From positions 27,241 through 91,240 of the forward strand of contig CAKOWE010000006.1 in the NCBI GenBank assembly GCA_934122235.1: a DNA stretch of 64,000 nt, in the 5' to 3' direction. This document shows, piece after piece, positions 27,490 through 35,875 of this stretch. The notes beneath the pieces are model-generated. The model ran no database searches. It was not told the DNA's origin and saw only the letters and a list, made by a program, of their open reading frames with translations. The stretch is from an uncultured Clostridia bacterium (lineage in GTDB: Bacteria; Bacillota; Clostridia; TANB77; CAG-508). The stretch's first letter is position 1. Each line of letters opens with the position of its first letter. A program made the translations under genes and the position numbers.

Positions 27490-28224
27490 TTACATTCCTC
27501 CATCTACTTTTATAACTGTTCCATTAATGTACTTAGCATCTTCTGATGCTAGAAAACAAATTACTTTTGCTATTTCTTCTGGCTCTGCAAATCTCTTTTT
27601 ATATATCTTTTCTGTTTCTTCTTCTATTAATTCTTTTGGTAGTTCTTTATTCATTTCTGTATTTACCCAACCTGGCGCTACTGCATTTACATTTATATAT
27701 GGTGAAAATTGTATTGCTAGATTATAGGTTAAATTTATAATTGCTGCTTTTGAAGCATCATAATCTATACTTGATGGAAAAAATGTATTTATTCCATTTG
27801 TTGAAGATACATTTATTATTTTTCCACTTTTATTTTTCATCATATTTTCACTGGCATATTTTGATACTAGAAAAGTTCCTATTGTATTTACTTCTAATGT
27901 TCTTTTCCAATCTTCGACTGTCCTATCTTCAAACTCTTTATCTATTGCTATTCCTGCATTATTTACCAGTACATCTATACGTCCAAACTTATTTATAACT
28001 TCTTGCATCATATTTTTAACTTGTTCTTCATTTGATACATCTGCTTTAATTACCAATGTTTCTATTTTATATTCTTGTTTTAAGTAGCTTGATAATTTTT
28101 CTGCATTTTCTCTATCTGTTAAATAATTTATTACTACTTTGTACCCTCCTATTTTTGCAAACTCTATCGCTGTAGCTTTTCCAATACCTTTACTACTTCC
28201 AGTTATCAATACAACTTTTTCCAT
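27490..28224 (-). CDS. SDR-family oxidoreductase (FabG-like)
   Basis: A 244-residue classical short-chain dehydrogenase. It has the glycine-rich TGSSKGIGKATA, the NNAG motif in LVNNAGIA, the catalytic serine in INVSSTNG, the YDASKAA tyrosine-lysine pair, and a C-terminal NGTVIKVDGGM. This length and pattern fit 3-oxoacyl-ACP reductase or sugar/steroid dehydrogenases. There is no fatty-acid synthesis context, so FabG itself is not claimed. It is followed by the Sel1 gene. Confidence 0.85.
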   Translation of the reverse strand: MEKVVLITGSSKGIGKATAIEFAKIGGYKVVINYLTDRENAEKLSSYLKQEYKIETLVIKADVSNEEQVKNMMQEVINKFGRIDVLVNNAGIAIDKEFEDRTVEDWKRTLEVNTIGTFLVSKYASENMMKNKSGKIINVSSTNGINTFFPSSIDYDASKAAIINLTYNLAIQFSPYINVNAVAPGWVNTEMNKELPKELIEEETEKIYKKRFAEPEEIAKVICFLASEDAKYINGTVIKVDGGM

Positions 28225-28776
28225 TTTCTATCCTCATTCTAAATAATATTTATGTTTAATTTATATCACAAATTAACAATTTTTCATAGTATTTTGCCAA
28301 TATTTACAAAACAAGTTCCATTTACTCTTGATATCATTTTTATTGGAGATTAAAATTAGTATGCAAATGTTATAGCACGAATTTTCTTAAATTTTCGTGA
28401 TATAGATTTTTATATCACAAACTTTCTTGTTTTTTCGTCCTATAAAAAATAAGCATCAGTACATATCTACTGACACCTAATTTTATAAAGATTCTCTATA
28501 ACTCATTTTAATAAATTTTTTTCTAACACTTGAAACATTTAACTTTCCCTCATATCTACAAACCAGCACAAGTTATCCCTGTTGCGCTTGCAGTAGATAA
28601 ACGCTCAAGCTTCTTAATATTTCAAGTATTTTGATCAATTTTCTAAAAAATCCATTTATGTATTTTCCACTTAAGCAATTACTTTAACTTTCACACCCAA
28701 ATTTTGATGTTTTTCTTTTCTAAATCTGCCTTTTGACTCAAAAGTTATAATCTCTGAAGCGCCATATCAAAATCAA
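28225..28776. other. 552-bp gap between rlmD and the SDR gene
   Basis: No coding frame of credible length is found; short open stretches on the minus strand are interrupted by stops. Two hairpins are visible: GTGATATA / TATATCAC at 28397-28418 and the terminator listed at 28456-28473. Confidence 0.5.
28456..28473 (-). terminator. terminator downstream of rlmD
   Basis: Six-base-pair stem TCAGTA / TACTGA, extendable by weaker pairs, with a CTTATTTTTT tail on the minus strand. Confidence 0.55.
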
Positions 28777-30150
28777 TTATTTCCTGTCTTGTTTTAACTG
28801 TAGCATCGCTACACACTCCACATGACTTGTATATGGAAACATATCTACTGGTTGTACTTCGTGTAATATATACTTATCCTCTAATAGCTTTATATCTCTA
28901 GCTAAAGTTGCCGGATTACAACTTACATATACTATTCTTTGTGGCAATATTTTCAACAAAGTTTCTATTGTTACTATGTCGCATCCTTTTCTTGGTGGAT
29001 CAATAAAAGCAACATCTGCTGATATACATTTATGGTCTATCAAATCAGGTAATATTTTCTCTACTTCTCCAGCAAAAAACTCGGCATTTGAGACTTGATT
29101 TAACTTTGCATTTTCTTTTGCATCTTCTATTGCTTGTGGAACTACTTCTATACCATATACCTTTTTTGCTTTGCTAGATGCAAAAATCCCTATTGTCCCA
29201 ATTCCACAATATAAATCAAATATAGTCTCTTTTCCTGTCAAACTTGCATATTCTATTGCTTTATTATATAAAATCTCTGTTTGAATAGGATTTACTTGGT
29301 AAAATGATAATGGGGAAATTTTAAATTTGTAATTTCCTAAAAAATCATAAATATACCCTTCGCCATAAATCACTTTGTTTTTATGTCCAAGTATTACATT
29401 AGTATTTTTTTCATTATAATTTTTTACTATTGTTTTTATTTCAGGATACTTTTGAGTTAATTCCTCTACAAATTCATTTTCATCATTAAATTCATCATTA
29501 TTAACAACAATAACTACCATTATCTCATTAGTTTTAAATCCTGCTCTTATAATAATATGCCTTAAAGTTCCAGAATTATTTTTTTCATCATAAGGTTTTA
29601 TATTGTGTTTTACGGAGAATCCAAAAATATCTTGCGCTATATCACAAGATTTTTCATTCTGTATAAAACAAGCACCATCTGTAGCTATTATATTGTGTGT
29701 CCTTTGAGAATAAATTCCAATAATAGGATTTCCATCATTATTTATTCCTACTGGATATTGCAATTTGTTTCTATAATGCAAAGGCTTTTCCATCCCTATT
29801 GTTTCATTCACTTTAACTTCTTGATGAAAGTTTTTATATAAACAGTTTATTACTATATTTCTTTTTATATTTAAAGTTTCTTCATATTTAATATGTCTTA
29901 ATGTACAACCACCACATTTGTTAAAAGTAGTACAATCTACATTACACCTATAATCTGATCTTTTTATTATTTCTAATATTTTTCCATACGCAAAAGACTT
30001 TGTCACCTTCAAAATTAATATTTTTACTTTTTCACCTTTTATTGCTCCTTGTATAAATATAGTAAAATTATTAATTTTAGCAATTCCTTCTCCAGCGTAT
30101 CCATTATCTATAACATCTACTATATATTCTTGATTTTTTTGTATTTCCAT
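28777..30150 (-). CDS. RlmD/RumA-type 23S rRNA (uracil-5-)-methyltransferase
   Basis: A 457-residue enzyme of the RumA/RlmCD group that methylates uracil in 23S rRNA. Order: N-terminal TRAM domain (about 1-60; DVIDNGYAGEGIAKINNFTIF), a cysteine cluster for an iron-sulfur site (CNVDCTTFNKCGGCTLRH, about 73-90), and a Rossmann methyltransferase domain with DLYCGIGTIGIF, IDPPRKGCD and the catalytic-cysteine motif YVSCNPATLARD. The exact target (U1939 or U747) cannot be decided. A TAGGAG site precedes the ATG. Monocistronic. Confidence 0.9.
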   Translation of the reverse strand: MEIQKNQEYIVDVIDNGYAGEGIAKINNFTIFIQGAIKGEKVKILILKVTKSFAYGKILEIIKRSDYRCNVDCTTFNKCGGCTLRHIKYEETLNIKRNIVINCLYKNFHQEVKVNETIGMEKPLHYRNKLQYPVGINNDGNPIIGIYSQRTHNIIATDGACFIQNEKSCDIAQDIFGFSVKHNIKPYDEKNNSGTLRHIIIRAGFKTNEIMVVIVVNNDEFNDENEFVEELTQKYPEIKTIVKNYNEKNTNVILGHKNKVIYGEGYIYDFLGNYKFKISPLSFYQVNPIQTEILYNKAIEYASLTGKETIFDLYCGIGTIGIFASSKAKKVYGIEVVPQAIEDAKENAKLNQVSNAEFFAGEVEKILPDLIDHKCISADVAFIDPPRKGCDIVTIETLLKILPQRIVYVSCNPATLARDIKLLEDKYILHEVQPVDMFPYTSHVECVAMLQLKQDRK

Positions 30151-30196
30151 ATTTTTCTCCTATAATATTTATAATTTTATTATAAATACAAATATT

Positions 30197-30751
30197 CTAT
30201 TTATTTATAAAACAACATTCTTCATGAGAATATATCACACCTATAGCTTGCAAATATGAATAAATAATTGTTGTTCCTACAAATTTCATACCTCTTTTTA
30301 TTAAATCTTTAGATATAGTGTCTGACAATTCTGAATTTGTTTTATTGAATTCATATATTATTTTGTTATTGGTAAAATGCCATATATAATTTGAAAAAGT
30401 TTTGTACTCTATTTGTATATCTTTAAAAATTTTTGCATTATTTATTGTGGCTTTTATTTTTAATTTGTTTCTTATAATATTTTTATTTGCTAATAACTCT
30501 TGTATTTTTATATCATTGTATTGACAAATTTTATCTATATTAAAATCATCAAAAGCCTCTCTAAAATATTTTCTTTTATTCAATACACATTCCCATGACA
30601 ATCCAGCTTGAAAAGATTCAAGAATTAACATTTCAAACAAATGTTGATCATTATAACTTGGAATTCCCCATTCTTCATCATGATATTTTATATATATATC
30701 ATTATTAGTGTTTACCCAGCTGCACCTTATTTTTTCTGTATTTAAGTTCAT
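30197..30751 (-). CDS. tag: DNA-3-methyladenine glycosylase I
   Basis: A 184-residue Tag-family base-excision glycosylase. The N-terminal RCSWV with its zinc-ligand cysteine, YHDEEWG, the ESFQAGLSWECVLNKR block, and the C-terminal SHEECCF with the second half of the zinc site are conserved. The start at 30751 follows GGAGAC; the frame continues 33 codons upstream but without a site and with non-homologous sequence. It is the last gene before RlmD on this strand. Confidence 0.9.
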   Translation of the reverse strand: MNLNTEKIRCSWVNTNNDIYIKYHDEEWGIPSYNDQHLFEMLILESFQAGLSWECVLNKRKYFREAFDDFNIDKICQYNDIKIQELLANKNIIRNKLKIKATINNAKIFKDIQIEYKTFSNYIWHFTNNKIIYEFNKTNSELSDTISKDLIKRGMKFVGTTIIYSYLQAIGVIYSHEECCFINK

Positions 30752-30861
30752 TTTTAGTCTCCAAACATTTTTTATTATATTATCATAAAATTTAGTAATT
30801 ATCAACAATTTTAAACTTTGATACCATTTTATGTTCTGACTTATATACATTTAAAATTAAA

Positions 30862-30880
30862 GCCATACATTATGTATGGC
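30862..30880 (-). terminator. terminator of the TcdA gene
   Basis: Perfect nine-base-pair inverted repeat GCCATACAT / ATGTATGGC, eight bases after the TcdA stop codon, followed by AATTTTAA-type tail on the minus strand. Confidence 0.7.
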
Positions 30881-30888
30881 AATTTAAT

Positions 30889-31644
30889 TTATTTACTTAT
30901 AATATCTTTTATTATTTCTCCTGCTATCATTAATCCTGCAACAGATGGTACAAATGATATACTTCCAGGCACTTGATTTCTTATAGAACATTTTCTTTTT
31001 GTTCCAGGTGGGCAAATGCAATTTGTTTTGCAACTACTATTACTATGTTCATCTATTTTTATAGGTTCTTCTTTTGAATAAATAACTTTCAAATTCTCTA
31101 TATTTCTTTTTCTTAATTCTTTTCTCATTACTTTCGCCAAAGGACATATACTTGTTTTATAAATATCGGTTATCTCAAATTTTGATGGATCAAGTTTATT
31201 TCCTGTTCCCATAGATGATATTATTGGAACTCCAAGTTCATTGCAATTAACAGCAAGTTCTACTTTAGCTGTAACTGTATCCACACAATCTACTACATAA
31301 TCTAAATCTTGTGTAATTATATTAGTTTTAGAATCAGGTAAATAAAATTCTTGATAAGTTTCTACATTTGCATCAGGATTAATTTCAAGTATTCTTTCCT
31401 TCATTACATCCACTTTATACTTTCCGATAGTTTTTCTAGTTGCAATTATTTGTCTATTCAAATTAGTTAAACATATTTTATCATCATCTATTAACACAAA
31501 CTTTCCTACGCCAGCTCTTACTAATCCCTCTACAACAAAAGAACCTACTCCTCCAATTCCAAACACTGCCACTTTTGCTTTTTGTAACTTTTCTATAGAA
31601 TCTTTTCCTATTAATAATTCTGTTCTTGAAAATTGATTTAACAT
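30889..31644 (-). CDS. tcdA: tRNA threonylcarbamoyladenosine dehydratase
   Basis: A 251-residue ThiF/MoeB/E1-like enzyme of the TcdA (CsdL) group, which converts t6A37 to its cyclic form in tRNA. It has GIGGVGSFVVEGLVRAG, the IDDDKICLTNLNRQ adenylation motif, and the YVVDCVDTVTAKVEL helix, and ends with PSVAGLMIAGEII. The C-rich CPPGTKRKC insert is probably a metal or redox site. Its ATG directly abuts the stop of the upstream HD gene, so the two are translationally coupled. Confidence 0.88.
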   Translation of the reverse strand: MLNQFSRTELLIGKDSIEKLQKAKVAVFGIGGVGSFVVEGLVRAGVGKFVLIDDDKICLTNLNRQIIATRKTIGKYKVDVMKERILEINPDANVETYQEFYLPDSKTNIITQDLDYVVDCVDTVTAKVELAVNCNELGVPIISSMGTGNKLDPSKFEITDIYKTSICPLAKVMRKELRKRNIENLKVIYSKEEPIKIDEHSNSSCKTNCICPPGTKRKCSIRNQVPGSISFVPSVAGLMIAGEIIKDIISK

Positions 31645-32226
31645 TTATAATACTTCCATTTCTTGATTTATTTTATCCTCACAACTTCTCATTGCAAGTA
31701 TTGTTCTTTCTATTAATTCATCTAAATTCCAATTCAACATAGTTGCTCCAGCTTCTATAACACTTCTAGAACAACCAGCTGCAAATTTTTCATTTTTATA
31801 TTTCTTTTTTACAGATTTTAATTCTAAATCTTGCACACTTTTTGAAGGTCTCATAAGGGCAACTGCTCCAATTAATCCAGACAATTCATCTACTGCATAT
31901 AACACTTTTTCCATTTCATGTTCTGGCTTTATATCTACTGTTAAATTATATCCATGACTTGCAGTTGCATGTATAATTCTTTCATCAATATTATGTTCTC
32001 TCATTATTTCTTGCTCTTTTATACAATGTTCTGTTGGATATTTCTCAAAATCTAAATCATGCAAAAGGCCAACTATTCCCCATAGTTCTTCTTCATCTTC
32101 ATATCCTAATTCTTTAGCAAAATGCCTCATAATCCCTTCAACTGTTAATGCATGTTTTATATGAAATTTATCTTCGTTATATTCTCTTAGCAAATCCCAT
32201 GCTTCTTTTCTATTAATATTACTCAT
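31645..32226 (-). CDS. HD-domain phosphohydrolase
   Basis: A 193-residue HDIG/HD-family protein. The metal-binding residues are visible as HIKHALTVEGIM, GLLHDLDFEKYPTEHC and ATASHGYN followed by YAVDELSGLIGAVALMRPSK. The family includes phosphodiesterases, nucleotidases and predicted phosphohydrolases. Directly coupled to TcdA without spacing. Substrate unknown. Confidence 0.85.
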   Translation of the reverse strand: MSNINRKEAWDLLREYNEDKFHIKHALTVEGIMRHFAKELGYEDEEELWGIVGLLHDLDFEKYPTEHCIKEQEIMREHNIDERIIHATASHGYNLTVDIKPEHEMEKVLYAVDELSGLIGAVALMRPSKSVQDLELKSVKKKYKNEKFAAGCSRSVIEAGATMLNWNLDELIERTILAMRSCEDKINQEMEVL

Positions 32227-32355
32227 TAATATCTCTCCTTTTGTTTCAAATATTAATTTTAAAAATTATATACCCGCAACTAAGCATTGTCAAACTAAAT
32301 TTTAAAATATAGATTTAATACTTATTAAATATTAAAGCATCATAAATAGAAAAAA

Positions 32356-32373
32356 CCACTACTTTCGTAGTGG
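32356..32373 (-). terminator. terminator of the small imported gene at 32406
   Basis: Perfect seven-base-pair stem CCACTAC / GTAGTGG around a GAAA tetraloop (minus strand), followed by TTTTTTC. Confidence 0.9.
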
Positions 32374-32405
32374 TAAAAAAGATTTCTCTATTTTATTTTT
32401 GACCT

Positions 32406-32810
32406 TCACTTAATGTGAAGCGAAAGTTTCAGCTCTTTATCAGTTTCTTCAATTATGTCAAATGAAGGTATGATGTGAGCATAAATTTCCTCCCGTGTAA
32501 ATACTTTGCCGGGAATTGTCATAGTCAGGTCTCTGTCGAAAAGTACCGTGATATCTGCCGTTTTTTCTCTCCTCTTGATAGCATCGACTACCTGAGAAGT
32601 AAACCAGTATGCCAGCAAAGCCTCCCACTCTACGTGTCCACTTTCTTTCCATTCATTTAATAGATCGTTTGCGTTCAGCTTGTTTTCACAATCATCGACA
32701 TTTACCAGCGTAACCTTTTTTGAGTCTTCCTTTGGTTTTGACCAACCAAAATCGTTGGTCAAAAGAAATGTCTCTACGGATTTCAATCCATAATCATGAT
32801 TACTGCTCAT
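32406..32810 (-). CDS. small unknown protein, paralog of the 34152 gene (imported)
   Basis: A 134-residue protein that I do not recognise, richer in G and C than native genes. It is colinear with the C-terminal 130 residues of the gene at 34152 (shared: YGL..., D(F/Y)GWS-P, DC-(E/K), GH(V/Y)EWEALL, WF, ADIT-LF-RDL, IIEETDKELKLSLHI). The conserved charged and aromatic residues suggest a compact cytoplasmic fold. A TAGGAGG site precedes the ATG. It has an in-frame CGG at 32493-32495 (arginine, in the TREE segment aligned with SQRQ of the paralog), so the gene must have evolved where CGG is arginine. Its strong terminator is the only nearby regulatory feature. Confidence 0.6.
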   Translation of the reverse strand: MSSNHDYGLKSVETFLLTNDFGWSKPKEDSKKVTLVNVDDCENKLNANDLLNEWKESGHVEWEALLAYWFTSQVVDAIKRREKTADITVLFDRDLTMTIPGKVFTREEIYAHIIPSFDIIEETDKELKLSLHIK

Positions 32811-33116
32811 AGTATCCTCCTAAAAAGAGCCATATATATCCACCCTAAGGCGTCCTACGCAATTAATTTTACCATATAATCCAATAATTTGCAATTATTT
32901 TATATATAAATCAACTATTCCATTTATTATTGCTACCAACAACGCAGCTGTCTAAATCACCACACTCTGTTGTAATAATTCCATATTATATTAATTTTAT
33001 TCTTTATTCTAAAAAAGTGATTAGTATTATTTAAAAAAACTAACCACTTTTTATTTTTACATAAATAAAGAAAGAAACCTCTTTCGAGGAAAAGAAATAG
33101 TTTTCTTTTTTAGCAG
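32811..33116. other. 306-bp gap with a stem-loop
   Basis: No gene seen. Holds an inverted repeat at 33012-33052 (AAAAAGTG-TTAGT / ACTAA-CACTTTTT) that could serve as a second terminator of the 33117 gene, and the tail of the shared element at 33071-33110. Confidence 0.5.
33071..33110 (-). terminator. shared terminator-like element, copy 1 (after the 33117 gene)
   Basis: On the minus strand: AAAAAGAAAA-TTTCTTTT pairing followed by CCTCGAAAGAGG and TTTCTTTC. The same block occurs after the 34152 gene. Both follow imported genes directly. Confidence 0.6.
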
Positions 33117-33671
33117 TTATTGTGTGTCTAAATTAAATGTACTGAGAACACTTCCTGTCGGTATGTAAATCTCATAAGTTTTCTGGCTTGGACCTTCTCC
33201 AAAGCCAAATGCAAAAATAATTCGAATAATAATATTCAACTTATTTTTGCTATAGGTGGTATACTCAACTATATGAGGAATACAATCATCATTTTCACGG
33301 ATAATTGTTGCATATGCATCAGCCTTGCCTTTTTTAATCCCGCCATCATTGACCTTGTAATAAAACGAATAAAAATTATCACTATCAATAGATGTCTGAA
33401 CATAGGCATTAACGGTGGAATTTTGACTGCCGTCTGTTGTGATAGATACCAACTCCCAATCAGCTGTTTGTGATACCTCTTCATAAGAATGACAGCCAAT
33501 GTCGCAAAGTCCTAAGAAACCTATTACTCCAAGTACTATGCAGATAATCATATTTTTTCCATACCGCCAGAGCTCACTCCTCTTGTATAGACGGGAATAG
33601 ATTCCAAAAGCGATCTCCAAAAGAAAGATCAATGTTCCAATACCGCCAAGGAATAATAATACCCAAAACAT
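33117..33671 (-). CDS. imported two-helix membrane protein of unknown function
   Basis: A 184-residue protein, G+C-richer than the surroundings. Helices at about 1-22 and 42-62 anchor an extracellular domain of about 120 residues (EVSQTADWELVSITTDGSQN, then SFYYKVNDGGIKKGK) with a predicted beta-rich pattern. The AAGGAGGAACAGTT site gives a confident start. An in-frame CGG at 33564-33566 encodes arginine (WRYG). I recognise no family. It ends 22 bases before the shared terminator element. Confidence 0.55.
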   Translation of the reverse strand: MFWVLLFLGGIGTLIFLLEIAFGIYSRLYKRSELWRYGKNMIICIVLGVIGFLGLCDIGCHSYEEVSQTADWELVSITTDGSQNSTVNAYVQTSIDSDNFYSFYYKVNDGGIKKGKADAYATIIRENDDCIPHIVEYTTYSKNKLNIIIRIIFAFGFGEGPSQKTYEIYIPTGSVLSTFNLDTQ

Positions 33672-34151
33672 AACTGTTCCTCCTTAAAAACTTTTTTTGT
33701 TGCTTTCTTGTTATATATGTTAAACCAAAAAGTAAGAGGATACTTCCTCCACTAATTAGTGAATACGGGAAATAAATATATGTAAATTATATATATTATA
33801 CCACATTTTATATAAAATAGCAATTGTTACGTTAATTACTTATATTGAACAGTATAAGAGAACATTAGAAATTCCTAATTTACCAAAAATACCTTATATA
33901 GATATATAACAGTAAGCACAAGAAAAGATGTAAATGTAAAATATGTTTCTATATTATCAGCATAAATAAAAAGATGTCCTTATAGAACTATAAAATTCTA
34001 TAAAAACATCTATACTTGGTGTCAACTACGTAGACATTTACGACTTGTTAGCTCTCTTGATGATTGATATAAAATCAATCAAGCTATAAAAATTATAAAA
34101 AAAAAGAAACCTCTTTCGAGGAAAAGAAAATACATTTTTCTTTTTTGACGA
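33672..34151. other. 480-bp gap between imported genes
   Basis: No gene recognised. There are several palindromes: CACTAATTAGTG near 33757; an AGATGT / ACATCT hairpin with TTATAGAA / TTCTATAA arms (about 33970-34012); GATTGAT / ATCAATC near 34055; and the second shared terminator element at 34100-34147. Confidence 0.5.
34100..34147 (-). terminator. shared terminator-like element, copy 2 (after the 34152 gene)
   Basis: Nearly identical to copy 1: AAAAAAGAAAA, a short spacer, TTTTCTTTT, CCTCGAAAGAGG and then TTTCTTTTTTTT on the minus strand. It starts four bases after the stop codon. Confidence 0.65.
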
Positions 34152-34643
34152 TTAGATGTGAATACGCAATTTCAGCACCTCATCAGTTTCTTCGACAACG
34201 TCGAACCACTTAATGAGATGATCGTACACCTGCCGCTGGCTAAACTTTTTGTTACGAGATGCCAAGAGATCACGATTGAACAGGTGAGTAATATCAGCTT
34301 CAGGAGATTCATTCTCAATAGCATTAATAACTGCCTGAACAAACCATCCGCCAAGAAGAGCTTCCCATTCATAATGCCCTGTTCCTCTCCACGCCGACAT
34401 CATTCCAAAAACGGAGATTTTTTCCTTGCAATCCTCAGGATTGGTCAACACAACCTTCTTGTGGGTCTCGTCGGGATCGCTCCAGCCATAATCCTGGCTG
34501 GCCAAAGCAATTTTCAGAATGTCCAGACCATAGTTGTAAGGTGTGGGTGTAGCAATGACATCTTCTTCAGGTGTCGCTATCGGTACAGGAGCTTCTGCTA
34601 CCAGTCCCTTGCCAAAAATCCGAATCCAAATCTTCTTCATCAT
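34152..34643 (-). CDS. imported unknown protein, paralog of the 32406 gene
   Basis: A 163-residue protein with higher G+C than native genes. A short basic N-terminus (MMKKIWIRIFGKGL) and a proline-rich linker (about 20-35) precede a domain colinear with the protein at 32406. Conserved are DYGWS-P, GHYEWEALLGGWF, ADITHLFNRDLL and VVEETDEVLKLRIHI. The first of two consecutive ATGs, six bases after AGGAGGT, is used; a frame opening 23 codons upstream has no site. In-frame CGG codons at 34233-34235 and 34620-34622 encode arginine. Function unknown; the paralogs flank a membrane gene, which suggests one imported module. Confidence 0.6.
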   Translation of the reverse strand: MMKKIWIRIFGKGLVAEAPVPIATPEEDVIATPTPYNYGLDILKIALASQDYGWSDPDETHKKVVLTNPEDCKEKISVFGMMSAWRGTGHYEWEALLGGWFVQAVINAIENESPEADITHLFNRDLLASRNKKFSQRQVYDHLIKWFDVVEETDEVLKLRIHI

Positions 34644-34770
34644 AATGATACCTCCTTGGGCAGTCGCCCTGTTTAAAATGATACAAACTTCTGATGCAAC
34701 GGAGTAATACAAGTTACATCACTTATAATTATATCATATTTACATAAACTCGTCAAAAATTTGCTTGTCT

Positions 34771-34923
34771 TTAATCTTCTAAATGATTAATGTTATTAAA
34801 TAAATACAAGACTACTTTATTTTGTTCTGTTGTATCCATTTCCATAAGTTTATCCATTGCAAGTATTATAAGCTTATATTTTGCAAATTTTATAAGTATA
34901 GTTCTTTCTAGTGTTTTTATCAT
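34771..34923 (-). CDS. possible 50-residue small protein
   Basis: A short frame coding for a charged, helical peptide (YKLIILAMDKLMEMDTTEQN). Start at ATG 34923 with only a weak GATGAG upstream; an immediately preceding in-frame GTG is an alternative. Further upstream on the same strand, a stretch reading SSKKGWYESMKIINQEI ends at a stop near 34952 and may be the remnant of an antitoxin-like gene. Function unknown; coding status uncertain. Confidence 0.3.
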   Translation of the reverse strand: MIKTLERTILIKFAKYKLIILAMDKLMEMDTTEQNKVVLYLFNNINHLED

Positions 34924-35047
34924 CACTCATCTTTTAGCTTTACTTTTCTAACTATATTATTAGACATTCCTCAAATTGTATTTCTTGATTAATTATCTTC
35001 ATAGACTCGTACCATCCTTTCTTGGATGATATTTTGTCTTTAGACAA

Positions 35048-35086
35048 CAAAAAATCAACCAGATTTATTTTCTGATTGATTTTTTG
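35048..35086 (-). terminator. terminator after tRNA-Leu
   Basis: Stem CAAAAAATCAA / TTGATTTTTTG extended by CAG/CTG, lying 37 bases after the tRNA on the minus strand, with TTTTTTG tail. Confidence 0.75.
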
Positions 35087-35122
35087 TTTATCTGTTCAAT
35101 TTGATTCGAACAAATACGTCAT

Positions 35123-35206
35123 TGGTGCGGATGAGAGGACTTGAACCCCCACGTCAAAGACACTAGATCCTAAGTCTAGCGCGTCTGCCAGTTTCGCCAC
35201 ATCCGC
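35123..35206 (-). tRNA. tRNA-Leu (anticodon UAG)
   Basis: A complete cloverleaf with CCA encoded (84 bases). Acceptor arms GCGGATG / CATCCGC, discriminator A. The anticodon arm CTAGA-CTTAGGA-TCTAG has TAG in the loop. D-arm contains the GGC-A-A-CTGGCAGACGC of leucine tRNAs, with a short variable arm; GGTTCAAGTCC is the T-loop. Reads CUA (and wobble) leucine codons. Confidence 0.97.
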
Positions 35207-35326
35207 ATATTTTTCAGCTAAACATATAGCCAACTTTAACAATAATTATATTAGCACATTTTATTAGCATATGTCAATACAAAACTACTACTTTTTCAAT
35301 TTTATATTAACATATGCTATATTTTA

Positions 35327-35854
35327 TTATTTTGTAATTTCAATTATTTTTTCTAATGTCTCGTCAATATTATTATTTTCTACTATATAATCTGCAACAT
35401 TATTAGCTCGGGCAAATTTTTCCTTATCCAATATTAATCTTCTTTGTATATTCTCTTGGGAATCTCCTCTCATTTGCATTCTTTTTATTCTTTCTTTTTC
35501 ATTTACATGTACATATACTGTTATAATTTTTACATTATCAATATTCAATTCTTTTGCTCTTTGTTTTATGTCATTTATAGAATCTACTATTGAAATACAT
35601 ACTCCGTTCTTTTTTAACGAACTGGTAGAAATTCCATAATATTCACCATTAAATTCTGCTCTTTGTAACAAATTTCCTTCATCCCACATTTTATTAAATT
35701 CTTCTTTTGTTACAAATTTGTATTCATTATTTCTTTCTTCGTTTTTTCTTGGTTTTCTAGTTGTATGATTAATTGCTTTTTCAAAGCCTCTTTCTACTAA
35801 TTTATTTAATATTGTAGTTTTGCCAGATCCACTTTCGCCTATTAATATAATCAT
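35327..35854 (-). CDS. guanylate-kinase-like P-loop protein
   Basis: A 175-residue nucleotide kinase-like protein. Walker A GESGSGKTTI near residue 6, TTRKPRKNEERNNEYKFV as the GMP-binding motif (TTR-PR-x-E), NLLQRAEFNGEYYG as the substrate lid and MQMRGDSQENIQRR for the arginine helix are guanylate-kinase features. It is slightly shorter than standard Gmk (about 200), so a divergent guanylate kinase or a second gmk-like gene is possible. Follows dnaE by 21 bases on the same strand, so probably cotranscribed. Confidence 0.75.
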   Translation of the reverse strand: MIILIGESGSGKTTILNKLVERGFEKAINHTTRKPRKNEERNNEYKFVTKEEFNKMWDEGNLLQRAEFNGEYYGISTSSLKKNGVCISIVDSINDIKQRAKELNIDNVKIITVYVHVNEKERIKRMQMRGDSQENIQRRLILDKEKFARANNVADYIVENNNIDETLEKIIEITK

Positions 35855-35875
35855 CTATTACCAATCTCCTTTGTA

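Noticed and set aside
28225..28776. A decayed gene in the gap upstream of the SDR gene
   Set aside because: Short open stretches on the minus strand are broken by several stops and show no recognisable similarity.
34158..34676. 172-residue plus-strand frame
   Set aside because: Lies exactly antisense to the imported gene at 34152, which has a strong ribosome site and a paralog; the antisense translation has no coherent features.
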